Shown: positions 7,050 to 14,693 of the stretch, one piece after another
How positions within the stretch are numbered: position 1 is the first letter of the stretch
How the letters are laid out: each line of letters opens with the position of its first letter
Assembly (NCBI GenBank): GCA_002470275.1
Contig: DKNY01000035.1
Location: forward strand, 2,378 to 49,737
Direction: 5' to 3'
Length of the DNA: 47,360 nucleotides
Origin: Gammaproteobacteria bacterium UBA7376
GTDB taxonomy: Bacteria; Pseudomonadota; Gammaproteobacteria; Pseudomonadales; Azotimanducaceae
Notes under the pieces: generated by a model
Told to the model about the DNA's origin: nothing
Database searches by the model: none
Seen by the model: only the letters and a program-made list of their open reading frames with translations
Program-made: the position numbers and the translations under genes

Positions 7050-9311
7050 GTGGCGGAAGCAGTAGAGTTCAAGCAGATCGGTTCGAGTCCGGTACGACCA
7101 GACGGCGTAGATAAGGTAACCGGAAGAGCCCAATTTGGAGCGGATATCAATCTGCCGAATATGATCCATGGGCGGGTACTTAGGAGCCCTCACGCCCATG
7201 CCAACATCCTCAGCGTCGACCTGAGCCCAGCCCTCGAAATCCCCGGTGTCTTTGCGGCGATTTCAGGCGCCGATTTTCCAGGCGGCACGCTGGTCGGTGA
7301 GGCAAGCGGCGAGGGTGGTGGGTCCTTGGATGACATCGCTAAGAACGTGATGGCTCGAAATAAAGTGGTTTACCACGGACATGCGGTGGCTGCCGTGGCG
7401 GCGTCAACCCCCCGGCTTGCCGAGCAAGCGCTGCGCGCGATCAAGGTCGAATATGAGGTCCTAACGCCGGTGCTAGATGTGCTGGCCGCCATGGAGGAAG
7501 CGTCTCCGCTGGTGGATGAAAACAACTACACCAAGCTGCCTGAAAAGCCGGAAAAGGCCAGCAACGTGGCCAATATCGGTCGTCTTGAACGAGGCAACCT
7601 GGAGGAAGGGTTCGCTGCGGCCGATGTGGTGGTCGAGCGAGAATATAAGTGCCCCATGGCTCATCAGGGATACATTGAGCCTCATGCCTGTGTGGCCAGC
7701 ATAGATGAATCGGGAAGAGGAACAGTTTGGTGTTCCACCCAGGGGCACTTTGAGCATCGTGCCGCCACGGCAAAAATCCTCAATAAGAACATGGCCGATT
7801 TGAAGTTTGTGGCTACTGAAATCGGTGGTGGTTTTGGCGGCAAAACGGTCGTGTACCTAGAGCCGCTGGCTACGCTGCTTTCGGAAAAGGCCGGGCGTCC
7901 GGTCAAGATGACCATGAGCCGGGAAGAAGTGTTCAGGGCTACAGGTCCTTCCTCTGGCACCGTAGCCCGCGTCAAGGTGGGCGTGAAGCAAGATGGCACG
8001 GTGACGGCGGCCCAGTCATGGATTGCCTTCGAGGCAGGTGCCTATGCTGGCGCACCGCACATGCCGGGTGCCATGTCGATCTACGCCCCCTACGCGATAG
8101 AAAATTTCGTCGTGGAGACCTTTGATGTCTTGGTCAACAAGCCCAAGGTGGCCGCCTACCGCGCCCCGGGTGCGCCTCAGGCCATGCACGCCTTTGAGTG
8201 TGCTCTGGACGAGGCCGCTGTGGAGCTGGGCATGGACCCCATCGACATACGCTTGGTCAATGCAGCCGAGGAGGGTACGCAAGCACCCTATGGCCCTAAG
8301 TTCCCACCCATCGGTTTTAAAGCCTGCCTAGAGGCCGCTAAGAAACACCCCAACTACCTAGCACCTGTGCCAGAGGGCGCTGGACGCGGGGTTGCTGCAG
8401 GGTTTTGGTTTAACGTGGGGATGCAGTCCAGCGCCGAGGTCAACATCAACGAGAACGGCACGGTGATGGTCATTGAGGGCAGCCCCGACATTGGTGGCTC
8501 TCGGGCGTCTATGTGTCTTATGGCCGCCGAGACTCTGGGCGTGTCCTATGAGGCCGTGCGTGCCCAGGTGGGCGATACCGAGAGCACGGGTTTTTGCAAC
8601 GTAACCGGCGGCAGTCGAACTACCTTCGCCACGGGCATGGCGGTCACGCAAGCCTGCGAAGAGGTGATTGCCGACTGTAAGCGCCGAGCCGCCATGACCT
8701 GGGGTGTTGACGAGGATCAAGTTGAGTGGGAGGACGGGTACGCGGTGCCGGGTCCAGGTGTGAATGCAGATGTGAACCCTCTGAGTCTTGCGGACATCGC
8801 TGGTAAGGCCGGTCGCACTGGGGGACCCATTACCGCCCGCGCGTCGATAAACGCTCAGGGTGCAGGCGCCAGCTTCTCCCTTAATTTTGCCGACGTTAGG
8901 GTAGACCCAGAAACAGGCAAGACCGAGGTGCTTCAGTACACGGCAGTCCAGGACGCCGGCAAAGCCATCCATCCGGCCTATGTTGAAGGTCAGATGCAGG
9001 GCGGTGCGGTGCAGGGCATTGGCTGGGCGCTTAACGAAGAGTACATCTACAGCGAAGACGGCATCATGGAAAATGCCGGGTTCTTGGACTATCGCATCCC
9101 CGTAGCCTCCGATTTGCCCATGATCGATACCGAAATCGTAGAGGTACCCAACCCTAGCCACCCTTATGGGGTGCGCGGTGTGGGCGAGACGCCTATCGTG
9201 GCGCCACTTGCGGTGATGACCAACGCGATTTCTCGTGGCCTTGGCAAGCGCATGTACGAGCTGCCGCTGTCGCCTCCTCGGATTCTTGAACGGCTGGATG
9301 AGGACGCTTAG
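7050..9311 (+). CDS. Xanthine dehydrogenase-family molybdopterin-binding (large) subunit
   Basis: About 753 residues match the aldehyde oxidase/xanthine dehydrogenase large subunit. An N-terminal a/b hammerhead domain contains DKVTGRAQFGADI. The molybdopterin-binding part has GGGFGGK at about 259, RAPGAPQ at about 371 and, near the C-terminus, GVRGVGETP with the catalytic base Glu at about 713. Such subunits hydroxylate N-heterocycles, aldehydes or purines. I chose GTG 7050 because AAGGGAAG directly precedes it; ATG 7035 in the same frame is the alternative. The small [2Fe-2S] and FAD subunits that normally accompany this protein are absent from the window, so its electron acceptor is unknown. 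It follows the P450 gene by under 75 bases and precedes a MoaD-like gene by 48. Confidence 0.94.
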   Translation: MAEAVEFKQIGSSPVRPDGVDKVTGRAQFGADINLPNMIHGRVLRSPHAHANILSVDLSPALEIPGVFAAISGADFPGGTLVGEASGEGGGSLDDIAKNVMARNKVVYHGHAVAAVAASTPRLAEQALRAIKVEYEVLTPVLDVLAAMEEASPLVDENNYTKLPEKPEKASNVANIGRLERGNLEEGFAAADVVVEREYKCPMAHQGYIEPHACVASIDESGRGTVWCSTQGHFEHRAATAKILNKNMADLKFVATEIGGGFGGKTVVYLEPLATLLSEKAGRPVKMTMSREEVFRATGPSSGTVARVKVGVKQDGTVTAAQSWIAFEAGAYAGAPHMPGAMSIYAPYAIENFVVETFDVLVNKPKVAAYRAPGAPQAMHAFECALDEAAVELGMDPIDIRLVNAAEEGTQAPYGPKFPPIGFKACLEAAKKHPNYLAPVPEGAGRGVAAGFWFNVGMQSSAEVNINENGTVMVIEGSPDIGGSRASMCLMAAETLGVSYEAVRAQVGDTESTGFCNVTGGSRTTFATGMAVTQACEEVIADCKRRAAMTWGVDEDQVEWEDGYAVPGPGVNADVNPLSLADIAGKAGRTGGPITARASINAQGAGASFSLNFADVRVDPETGKTEVLQYTAVQDAGKAIHPAYVEGQMQGGAVQGIGWALNEEYIYSEDGIMENAGFLDYRIPVASDLPMIDTEIVEVPNPSHPYGVRGVGETPIVAPLAVMTNAISRGLGKRMYELPLSPPRILERLDEDA

Positions 9312-9359
9312 CGCCTTTCGGGCTGAAGCCGCTGGATGGCGTAGCATGAGAGGTGGGTA

Positions 9360-9602
9360 GTGGTTCGCATCGTGCTGTCGGAACAACTTGCCGGATTTAC
9401 AGGCGGCGAACGAGAGCTGTCCATGGAAGTCGATCGTTATCGTGATGTGGTGGTGAGACTGTTGGCTCGCTGGCCGAAAATGCACGCCAGCCTGGAGCGA
9501 ACGGCGGTGGCCATTGACGGTCAGATCCATCAGGATGCCCTGGACGCTCCGCTGCGAGCGGATAGCGAGGTCTTTTTTATGCCCCGCATAGAGGGTGGGT
9601 AG
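9360..9602 (+). CDS. MoaD/ThiS-family small sulfur-carrier protein
   Basis: The 80-residue protein has the length and beta-grasp pattern of MoaD/ThiS proteins: a hydrophobic first strand (VRIVLSEQLA), a central helix (VVVRLLARWP) and the closing pattern VFFMPRIEGG. The terminal Gly-Gly is the hallmark of proteins adenylated by MoeB/ThiF-type E1 enzymes and converted to a thiocarboxylate. MoaD donates sulfur to molybdopterin synthesis. Here it sits directly behind a molybdopterin enzyme subunit, without MoaE, MoeB or MobA nearby. It starts with GTG after GAGAGGTGGG. It may be a dedicated carrier for the neighbouring Mo enzyme or a protein modifier; that is inference. Confidence 0.82.
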   Translation: MVRIVLSEQLAGFTGGERELSMEVDRYRDVVVRLLARWPKMHASLERTAVAIDGQIHQDALDAPLRADSEVFFMPRIEGG

Positions 9603-9679
9603 CGGTTGGCTCGGTCTATCCGCTGCCCTCTCCAAGGTTTCGCCCTCCCTTTTTGATCAACACTCCATAGGACTGGCGC

Positions 9680-10789
9680 ATGGCGACTGGATTTGTGTGG
9701 GAAGAGAGATACATGTGGCACCACAATGGTGCCGCCGTCGGCCTTCAACCCACACGGGGCCTGTTTCAGCCTGGCCTGCACCTGGAGAACGCTGAAACCA
9801 AGCGAAAATTAAAGAATCTCTTAGACGCCTACCACATCACCGACAAACTGAGTTCGCTGCCTGTAGAGGCAGCAGATCGGGAGACGCTACTGCGCTTTCA
9901 TACCGCAGAATATGTGGACCGGGTCGAGCGTCTAAGTCATGGGACAGGCGGAGACGCCGGGGAATCCGCCTGGGTTGGTCCCGGGTCCTTTGATATTGCC
10001 AAGCTGGCCGTGGGTGGGAGCTGCGCTGCGGTACAGGCAGTGTGTGCGGGAGAAGTAGAAAATGCCTATGCGCTGACCCGGCCTCCCGGTCACCATGCTG
10101 AGAGAGATCGAGGGCGCGGCTTTTGCCTCTTCAACAATATTGCGTTGGCTATCATGCATGCGCGGGCTCAGGGCGCGGTGGGCCGGGTGGCTGTAGTCGA
10201 CTGGGATGTTCATCACGGCAACGGCACCCAGCAGGCTTTTTATGATGACCCCAATGTGCTGACGATTTCGGTACATCAGGAGATGCTCTTCCCGGTCAAC
10301 CTGGGCAAGCTGGATGAGCGAGGAGAGGATTCGGGAGAGGGTTTCAACATCAACATCCCGCTGCCTGCCGGATGCGGCGGTGGTGCGTACCTGTGCGCCC
10401 TGGAGGAGGTGGTCCTACCTGCCCTGCACTGCTTCAAGCCGGATTTGATCATCATCGCCTGCGGATATGATGCCTGCTACTTTGATCCTCTGAGCCATAT
10501 GCTCCTGGTGGCCAATCACTTTCGCCTGATGACCCAGCGTATGATGAAGGCTGCGGATGAGCTCTGCGGAGGACGGGTGGTGGTGAATCATGAGGGCGGA
10601 TATTCAGATTTTTATGTGCCCCTTTGCGGGCTCGCCGTGATTGAAACTCTGATGGGCCTGAGTTCAGGGGTGGTTGACCCCTATGCCGGCACCGAACACG
10701 TGGCCAATCAAGACCTGCGCCCGCACCAGCAGGATGCCATCAACGCAGCAAGTCAGGGATCTCTAGAGTTGCTCAGGCGCCGGTGTTGA
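9680..10789 (+). CDS. Class II histone-deacetylase-like / acetylpolyamine amidohydrolase
   Basis: The 369-residue zinc hydrolase is of the arginase/deacetylase fold. Visible motifs are RPPGHHA (134-140, charge-relay His pair), DWDVHHGNGT (174-183, giving Zn ligands Asp176 and His178), ACGYDA (260-265, giving the third ligand Asp264) and EGGYS with the transition-state Tyr308. The family removes acyl groups from lysines, polyamines or small amides, and bacterial members often serve metabolism rather than histones. It is the last gene of the P450/Mo-hydroxylase block, 77 bases after the MoaD-like gene and convergent with a lipoprotein gene 8 bases away. The protein has no signal peptide, so it is cytosolic. 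ATG 9680 has only a weak ribosome site. Confidence 0.92.
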   Translation: MATGFVWEERYMWHHNGAAVGLQPTRGLFQPGLHLENAETKRKLKNLLDAYHITDKLSSLPVEAADRETLLRFHTAEYVDRVERLSHGTGGDAGESAWVGPGSFDIAKLAVGGSCAAVQAVCAGEVENAYALTRPPGHHAERDRGRGFCLFNNIALAIMHARAQGAVGRVAVVDWDVHHGNGTQQAFYDDPNVLTISVHQEMLFPVNLGKLDERGEDSGEGFNINIPLPAGCGGGAYLCALEEVVLPALHCFKPDLIIIACGYDACYFDPLSHMLLVANHFRLMTQRMMKAADELCGGRVVVNHEGGYSDFYVPLCGLAVIETLMGLSSGVVDPYAGTEHVANQDLRPHQQDAINAASQGSLELLRRRC

Positions 10790-10797
10790 CGACAGGG

Positions 10798-11682
10798 TTA
10801 GCCGCCTGTTGAAAAGGCTAAGAGGCTCATCCGAACGCGCTTCGGATCGCCAACATAAAACAGGCCATCGGGCGTTTTGACCCCTAAAAATGCTTCTCTG
10901 TCACCGGCGAAATTCACTACCTCGCGACAGCGCCACGCGGGCGCCCTTTGTTGGTCTAGGAGTAATTGCCCAAGGCGATATAGGTGGATGGGCTTGAGGG
11001 AGATCACCAGCAGATAGGTCAGCTCCGTGGGTGTCTCACAAAGGCCAAGCGCAGCCCGGTGGTAGGGCTGCTTGCGAAGCTCGCGCTGGTTGATGTCAAG
11101 CAAGCCGTTTTCAACGATGCCGGGTCCCAGCTGCATGGCCTGAGGCACCTGCATGACGCGTTCATCATCGCGGTGGAAAATCTGCAGCGCGCCATCACGA
11201 ACGGCCAGGATGCGCGTATAGCCATGGGGCAGCAGCGGGCTTATGTCTTCGTCCTTGATCCGCAGCAACCCCACCGGCTCGCTGGCTTGAGTTGACGAAA
11301 CGAAGCCGCTACCAAGAGAAAACGAGGCCGTGCCCTGTGTCAGAAGTCGGTCGCTGGAGCGCAAGGGTGGGCGATTGAAAATGAGCGTTGGTTCGAATGC
11401 CGCGGCCTTCAGCGAGATCACCAGAGCTTCAGCGTCTTTTTCCTGAGGCAGGAGCAGGGGGCGGATGCCGACTGCCTCGATCTCCCTCAGCCAGGCCGTC
11501 AGGTCCAGCCGCAGGACCTTTGCGTCATGTTGTGGTCGTGAGGAAGGGTCAAGGTTGATCTTGCCCAGCGGGATTTGGCTTAGCGGTTGTTGCTCAGCTG
11601 CGCGTTTGGCCGTGGGCAGGTCGCAGGCGACGAGCATCCAGCACAGGAGACCTAGCGTTAACAGAGGCCTCTGGAGGTGCAT
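10798..11682 (-). CDS. Predicted lipoprotein of unknown function
   Basis: The 294-residue protein begins MHLQRP, followed by a hydrophobic stretch closing with LVAC, a clear lipobox. I used the ATG at 11682 because AAGGA lies about 12 bases before it and the signal peptide then sits at the N-terminus; the frame stays open upstream but that extension looks non-coding. The mature part has alternating hydrophobic segments, consistent with an extracytoplasmic beta-rich domain, and a C-terminal motif DGLFYVGDPKRVRMS suggesting a repeated or propeller-like strand. I do not recognise the family. It lies downstream of the MFS gene on the same strand and may be co-transcribed with it. Confidence 0.75.
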   Translation of the reverse strand: MHLQRPLLTLGLLCWMLVACDLPTAKRAAEQQPLSQIPLGKINLDPSSRPQHDAKVLRLDLTAWLREIEAVGIRPLLLPQEKDAEALVISLKAAAFEPTLIFNRPPLRSSDRLLTQGTASFSLGSGFVSSTQASEPVGLLRIKDEDISPLLPHGYTRILAVRDGALQIFHRDDERVMQVPQAMQLGPGIVENGLLDINQRELRKQPYHRAALGLCETPTELTYLLVISLKPIHLYRLGQLLLDQQRAPAWRCREVVNFAGDREAFLGVKTPDGLFYVGDPKRVRMSLLAFSTGG

Positions 11683-11778
11683 GCTGATGTTTTCCTTGTC
11701 TTGTGTAGGGCAAAGCATAGTCAGAAGGGTAGGGGATGAGGCTTGGGCCGACAACTGTCCTAGGGCCATGCTGGGTCC

Positions 11779-12969
11779 CTAGCCCGAGGCTTGTTGATGG
11801 TCCGCTCTTGTCTGTTTCAGTATGAAAAGCCACAGGGGCAGATACACGGCGCAGGTAAACCAGTAGGGCAGGTCGGGTTGGACGGTATATAGCAGGCCGC
11901 CAAGCAAGGGTCCGATGGTGAAGCCAAGGGGGCCGCAGGAACTAGCGATACCGGCAACCGCGCCCTGTTCCTGGGGCTCGACAGCCAGAGAGGCGCCCGC
12001 CATAAAGGCGGGTGCTGCCAAGCCCATGCCCACCCCTTGAAGCAGCATGGCGCCCACGAGAACAGGGCGACTATTGGCCAAGGCCAGGCATGCGAAGGCG
12101 AGAATTAAAATGGGTAGCGCAATGCTCAGCCAGCGCAGGGGGCTGAGGTCGATTCGCTGCATGAGGCCGACCTGGCTTGCGACGCTGGCGGCGGCAGCGA
12201 GACCCATGGCAAGACCAAAGGTTCTAGCGGTTTCCACTGCGGTAAGGGAGAGAATATCTTGGAATCGAAAGGCCAGGGTTTGCTGCACCAGCGCCATGCC
12301 GGTGAACATGGCGGTGCCCACCAGGACAAAGGCAAAAATTCTCGGATCGGTATGGGTTAAGCGTAGCTTGGTGGCGGGTATCTCCGTGTCATTGCGGCTT
12401 GGCGACGGGGCTGACCCTGGACTCTCGGGCAGCAGGAAGAGGACAAAGAGGGCCGTAGTAAGCGCCAGCGCGGACCCGACCCACAGAGGCGTGAGCAGGC
12501 TGATCCCCGCCAGGAGGCCCCCAAGAGAGGGTCCCAAAACACTGCCCAAGTTATTGGCTGCGCCTACGGCCCCAATGCCCTTTGTGCGTTCCCCGACGCT
12601 GGTGATGTCGGCCATATAGGCGGTGCTGGACGGCATAATCGCCGCCATGACGCTGGCATGAAGAACCCGTGTGAACACCAGCAGCAGGTAACCCGTGAGC
12701 GGCAGCAGGAGTCCAAGCAAAAAAGCTTTGAAAACCAGAGCAAATAGAAAGTTGCCGACGCTGTAGCCCAGCAGGCCAATGATGAGTACGCGTTTTCTGC
12801 CCCATCTGTCGCTCAACCGCCCCCAGACCGGACTGACGAGGAAGACCATTAGGGACGAGGCCGCAATAATCGATCCAATCTGGAGTTCGTTTAAACCGAC
12901 CTCGCGACCGAGGGGGCTGAGAATGGCAAAGAGCACCGAGAAACCAAAGCCAACGGAGACCAGGGCCAA
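11779..12969 (-). CDS. Major facilitator superfamily transporter
   Basis: The roughly 396-residue protein has twelve probable membrane segments. It carries the MFS motif A region GRLSDRWGRKRVL after the second helix, and a fifth-helix region GPSLGGLLAG of the drug:H+ antiporter-1 type (TetA-like). A loop of about 30 polar residues in the middle separates the two six-helix halves. It probably exports a small hydrophobic compound. The first codon here is TTG, which places the first membrane helix right at the N-terminus. The frame is open for a further 33 codons upstream but contains no ATG or GTG, so the true start is uncertain. The downstream lipoprotein gene follows after about 96 bases. Confidence 0.88.
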   Translation of the reverse strand: MALVSVGFGFSVLFAILSPLGREVGLNELQIGSIIAASSLMVFLVSPVWGRLSDRWGRKRVLIIGLLGYSVGNFLFALVFKAFLLGLLLPLTGYLLLVFTRVLHASVMAAIMPSSTAYMADITSVGERTKGIGAVGAANNLGSVLGPSLGGLLAGISLLTPLWVGSALALTTALFVLFLLPESPGSAPSPSRNDTEIPATKLRLTHTDPRIFAFVLVGTAMFTGMALVQQTLAFRFQDILSLTAVETARTFGLAMGLAAAASVASQVGLMQRIDLSPLRWLSIALPILILAFACLALANSRPVLVGAMLLQGVGMGLAAPAFMAGASLAVEPQEQGAVAGIASSCGPLGFTIGPLLGGLLYTVQPDLPYWFTCAVYLPLWLFILKQTRADHQQASG

Positions 12970-13172
12970 CAGCAGGATGACTCTTGCGTAGCGAAAGCTC
13001 GAAGGTGGGCTAGTGGTGATGATGACACTCGATTCAGGGCTGAGGTCGACATGACCACGGGGGCGAGTTTAACCGATCTCTTGTTTGCTCACTCATTTTT
13101 GTGTTCCCTCTGCATCCCAAATCGCCCTGGTGTAGAGTGCCAGCGAATCCAGCCGAGAAAGGCATCAGCACT

Positions 13173-13514
13173 ATGCCGTCACCTGAGCACCGACCGCCAG
13201 AGCACGAAGAGACCCAGCACTCGAGTGCCTCGCCACCTGAGCAAGGGGCCGCTGGCCGCCGAAGCTCGAGCAGCCAAGCGCGTGCTCGTCTGAGCGCCTC
13301 GCGCGGTGGCTCAGGTCGGCTTATTCGCACTTTGGTGCTTGGAAGCCTTGCGGTGTTTGGAGCGATTTATTGGCTCGGGGAGGAATATGGCGTTGACCGA
13401 GAGGAAACTCTCAGTTTGCTGGTCTCCAGCCTAGTCTTTGTCTTGGTCTTAGTCGGTGCAGGATTGGCTGGGGCAGCATTCATTGGACTGGTCCGCTGGC
13501 TCCGTAGAAAGTAG
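13173..13514 (+). CDS. Small membrane protein, unknown function
   Basis: The 113-residue protein starts MPSPEHRPPEH. It has a polar, low-complexity N-terminal half rich in Ser, Glu, Gln and Arg, then two predicted transmembrane segments (around residues 53-67 and 81-104) and a basic tail WLRRK. ATG 13173 is preceded by GAGAAAGG at a suitable distance; the frame is also open upstream from 13101 but that stretch looks untranslated. It ends 32 bases before the convergent lepB stop. No family recognised. The topology suggests both ends in the cytoplasm with a short outer loop. Confidence 0.6.
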   Translation: MPSPEHRPPEHEETQHSSASPPEQGAAGRRSSSSQARARLSASRGGSGRLIRTLVLGSLAVFGAIYWLGEEYGVDREETLSLLVSSLVFVLVLVGAGLAGAAFIGLVRWLRRK

Positions 13515-13546
13515 TCCCGGCTATCGGAGTCGGCGGCATGACGAGA

Positions 13547-14263
13547 CTACGGTAGGGGTAGCATCCAGCGCTCAAGGCGAAAAGGGTACGGCGGGTCGCC
13601 CTGTACGGACAGCAGTACGCGCTCCACCCGGGCCAAGATACGATCCCGATGCACCAGACCAAGAACACGGTAGTCTTCACTGTCGTCTCGATTGTCGCCA
13701 AGAAGGAGAAAATGGTCCTCGGCTACCCTGACCTCCGGGAATGAGGTGCGAACGCCCGGCCGGGGGTTGCGAAAGCGCAGCACTTTTCTGTTATGTCCCA
13801 AGAGCGCTTCGTCAAGAACCTGGGTATGTCCCAGTGCCTTTTCTAGGTCATCCGGCAGTAGGTCACGCCCTAGGGGACGATAGGTCGCCAGCACGCCATT
13901 GAGGGAGAGGCGGTTAGCCGTCATGGCGACGCGATCCCCGGGGATGCCTACCACCCGTTTGACTAGCAGAAGATCATTCCGGGGTGAGCGAAAGGTTACG
14001 ATGTCGCCGCGCTGGGGTGAGAGGTCTTGGTGCAGCGGTGGGGACCTAAAGGGCAGCCTAGGGCCGTAGGCAAGGCGGTTTACAAGGATTCTATCGCCGG
14101 GTACTAGGGTAGGCGCCATGGAGGATGACGGCACATGGTGCCAGTCCAGGATCAGCGCGCGAAACAGAACCAGGGCTAGGATGGCCAACAGGACTGGTCG
14201 ACCGGCAGACCAAAGTCGATAGAGATGGGTCGAGAAACCAGTCTCCACTGGGCTCAAATTCAT
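13547..14263 (-). CDS. lepB: Signal peptidase I
   Basis: The 238-residue inner-membrane protease has one N-terminal membrane anchor (about 22-40). The catalytic serine sits in PSSSMAPTL (Ser48) and the general-base lysine in VKRVVGIPGD (Lys102). Box E, GDNRDDSEDYR, lies towards the C-terminus. It cleaves signal peptides from Sec and Tat exported proteins on the periplasmic side. The protein is shorter than E. coli LepB and has one rather than two visible anchors, common among second or compact LepB forms. It is the last of three minus-strand genes (yaaA, DUF1244, lepB) and is not next to lepA, its usual neighbour. Confidence 0.95.
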   Translation of the reverse strand: MNLSPVETGFSTHLYRLWSAGRPVLLAILALVLFRALILDWHHVPSSSMAPTLVPGDRILVNRLAYGPRLPFRSPPLHQDLSPQRGDIVTFRSPRNDLLLVKRVVGIPGDRVAMTANRLSLNGVLATYRPLGRDLLPDDLEKALGHTQVLDEALLGHNRKVLRFRNPRPGVRTSFPEVRVAEDHFLLLGDNRDDSEDYRVLGLVHRDRILARVERVLLSVQGDPPYPFRLERWMLPLP

Positions 14264-14336
14264 AGGCTATGGGCTGCTCGGTTGGGCATCGCGGGGCTTC
14301 TGGACGGCGCGTTTACGCCCGGCCAGACGCCAGGGA

Positions 14337-14657
14337 TCATTGGCCTGAGGTGGCCTTGTCCAGGGCAGCAAGCTGCTCCGGCGTCGCGGCTGGTTGGTGC
14401 TCCGTCTTCCATTGGGCGTAAGGCATCCCGTAGACGGCTTCACGCGCGGCATCTATGTCTAAATCTATTTCTTGGGCCTCAGCCCCAGCCAGGTACCACT
14501 TGGATAGGCAGTTCCGACAAAATCCGGCGAGAATCATGAGGTCAATATTCTGAACGTCCTTACGCTCGTCGAGATGAGCAATAAGCCGTCTAAAGGTAGC
14601 GGCCTCCAGCGCCTGCTGCTGTTCTGAAGTGAGAGACGTATTTGAATCTGGTTGCAT
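14337..14657 (-). CDS. DUF1244 family protein
   Basis: The 106-residue cytosolic protein has the block FRRLIAHLDERKDVQNIDLM followed by AGFCRNCLSKWY and VYGMPYAQWK, the signature of DUF1244. The CRNC motif suggests metal or redox chemistry, but no function is established. A strong GGAGGT lies seven to twelve bases upstream of the ATG. It stands 36 bases after yaaA and 73 before lepB on the same strand, so it is likely part of one transcript. Confidence 0.9.
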   Translation of the reverse strand: MQPDSNTSLTSEQQQALEAATFRRLIAHLDERKDVQNIDLMILAGFCRNCLSKWYLAGAEAQEIDLDIDAAREAVYGMPYAQWKTEHQPAATPEQLAALDKATSGQ

Positions 14658-14693
14658 GAGTGACCTCCAGTTGGGCGTTGAGACAACAGCGGA

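Noticed and set aside
8358..9635. A long minus-strand open frame (about 425 codons) antisense to the Mo-hydroxylase and MoaD-like genes
   Set aside because: Its translation has no recognisable motifs, and it is antisense to clearly conserved coding sequence; it reflects codon bias of the sense genes.
10798..10821. Inverted repeat TTAGCC/GGCTAA between the convergent HDAC-like and lipoprotein genes
   Set aside because: Six-base arms with a 12-base loop lie inside the lipoprotein coding end and have no T-run; chance is likely.
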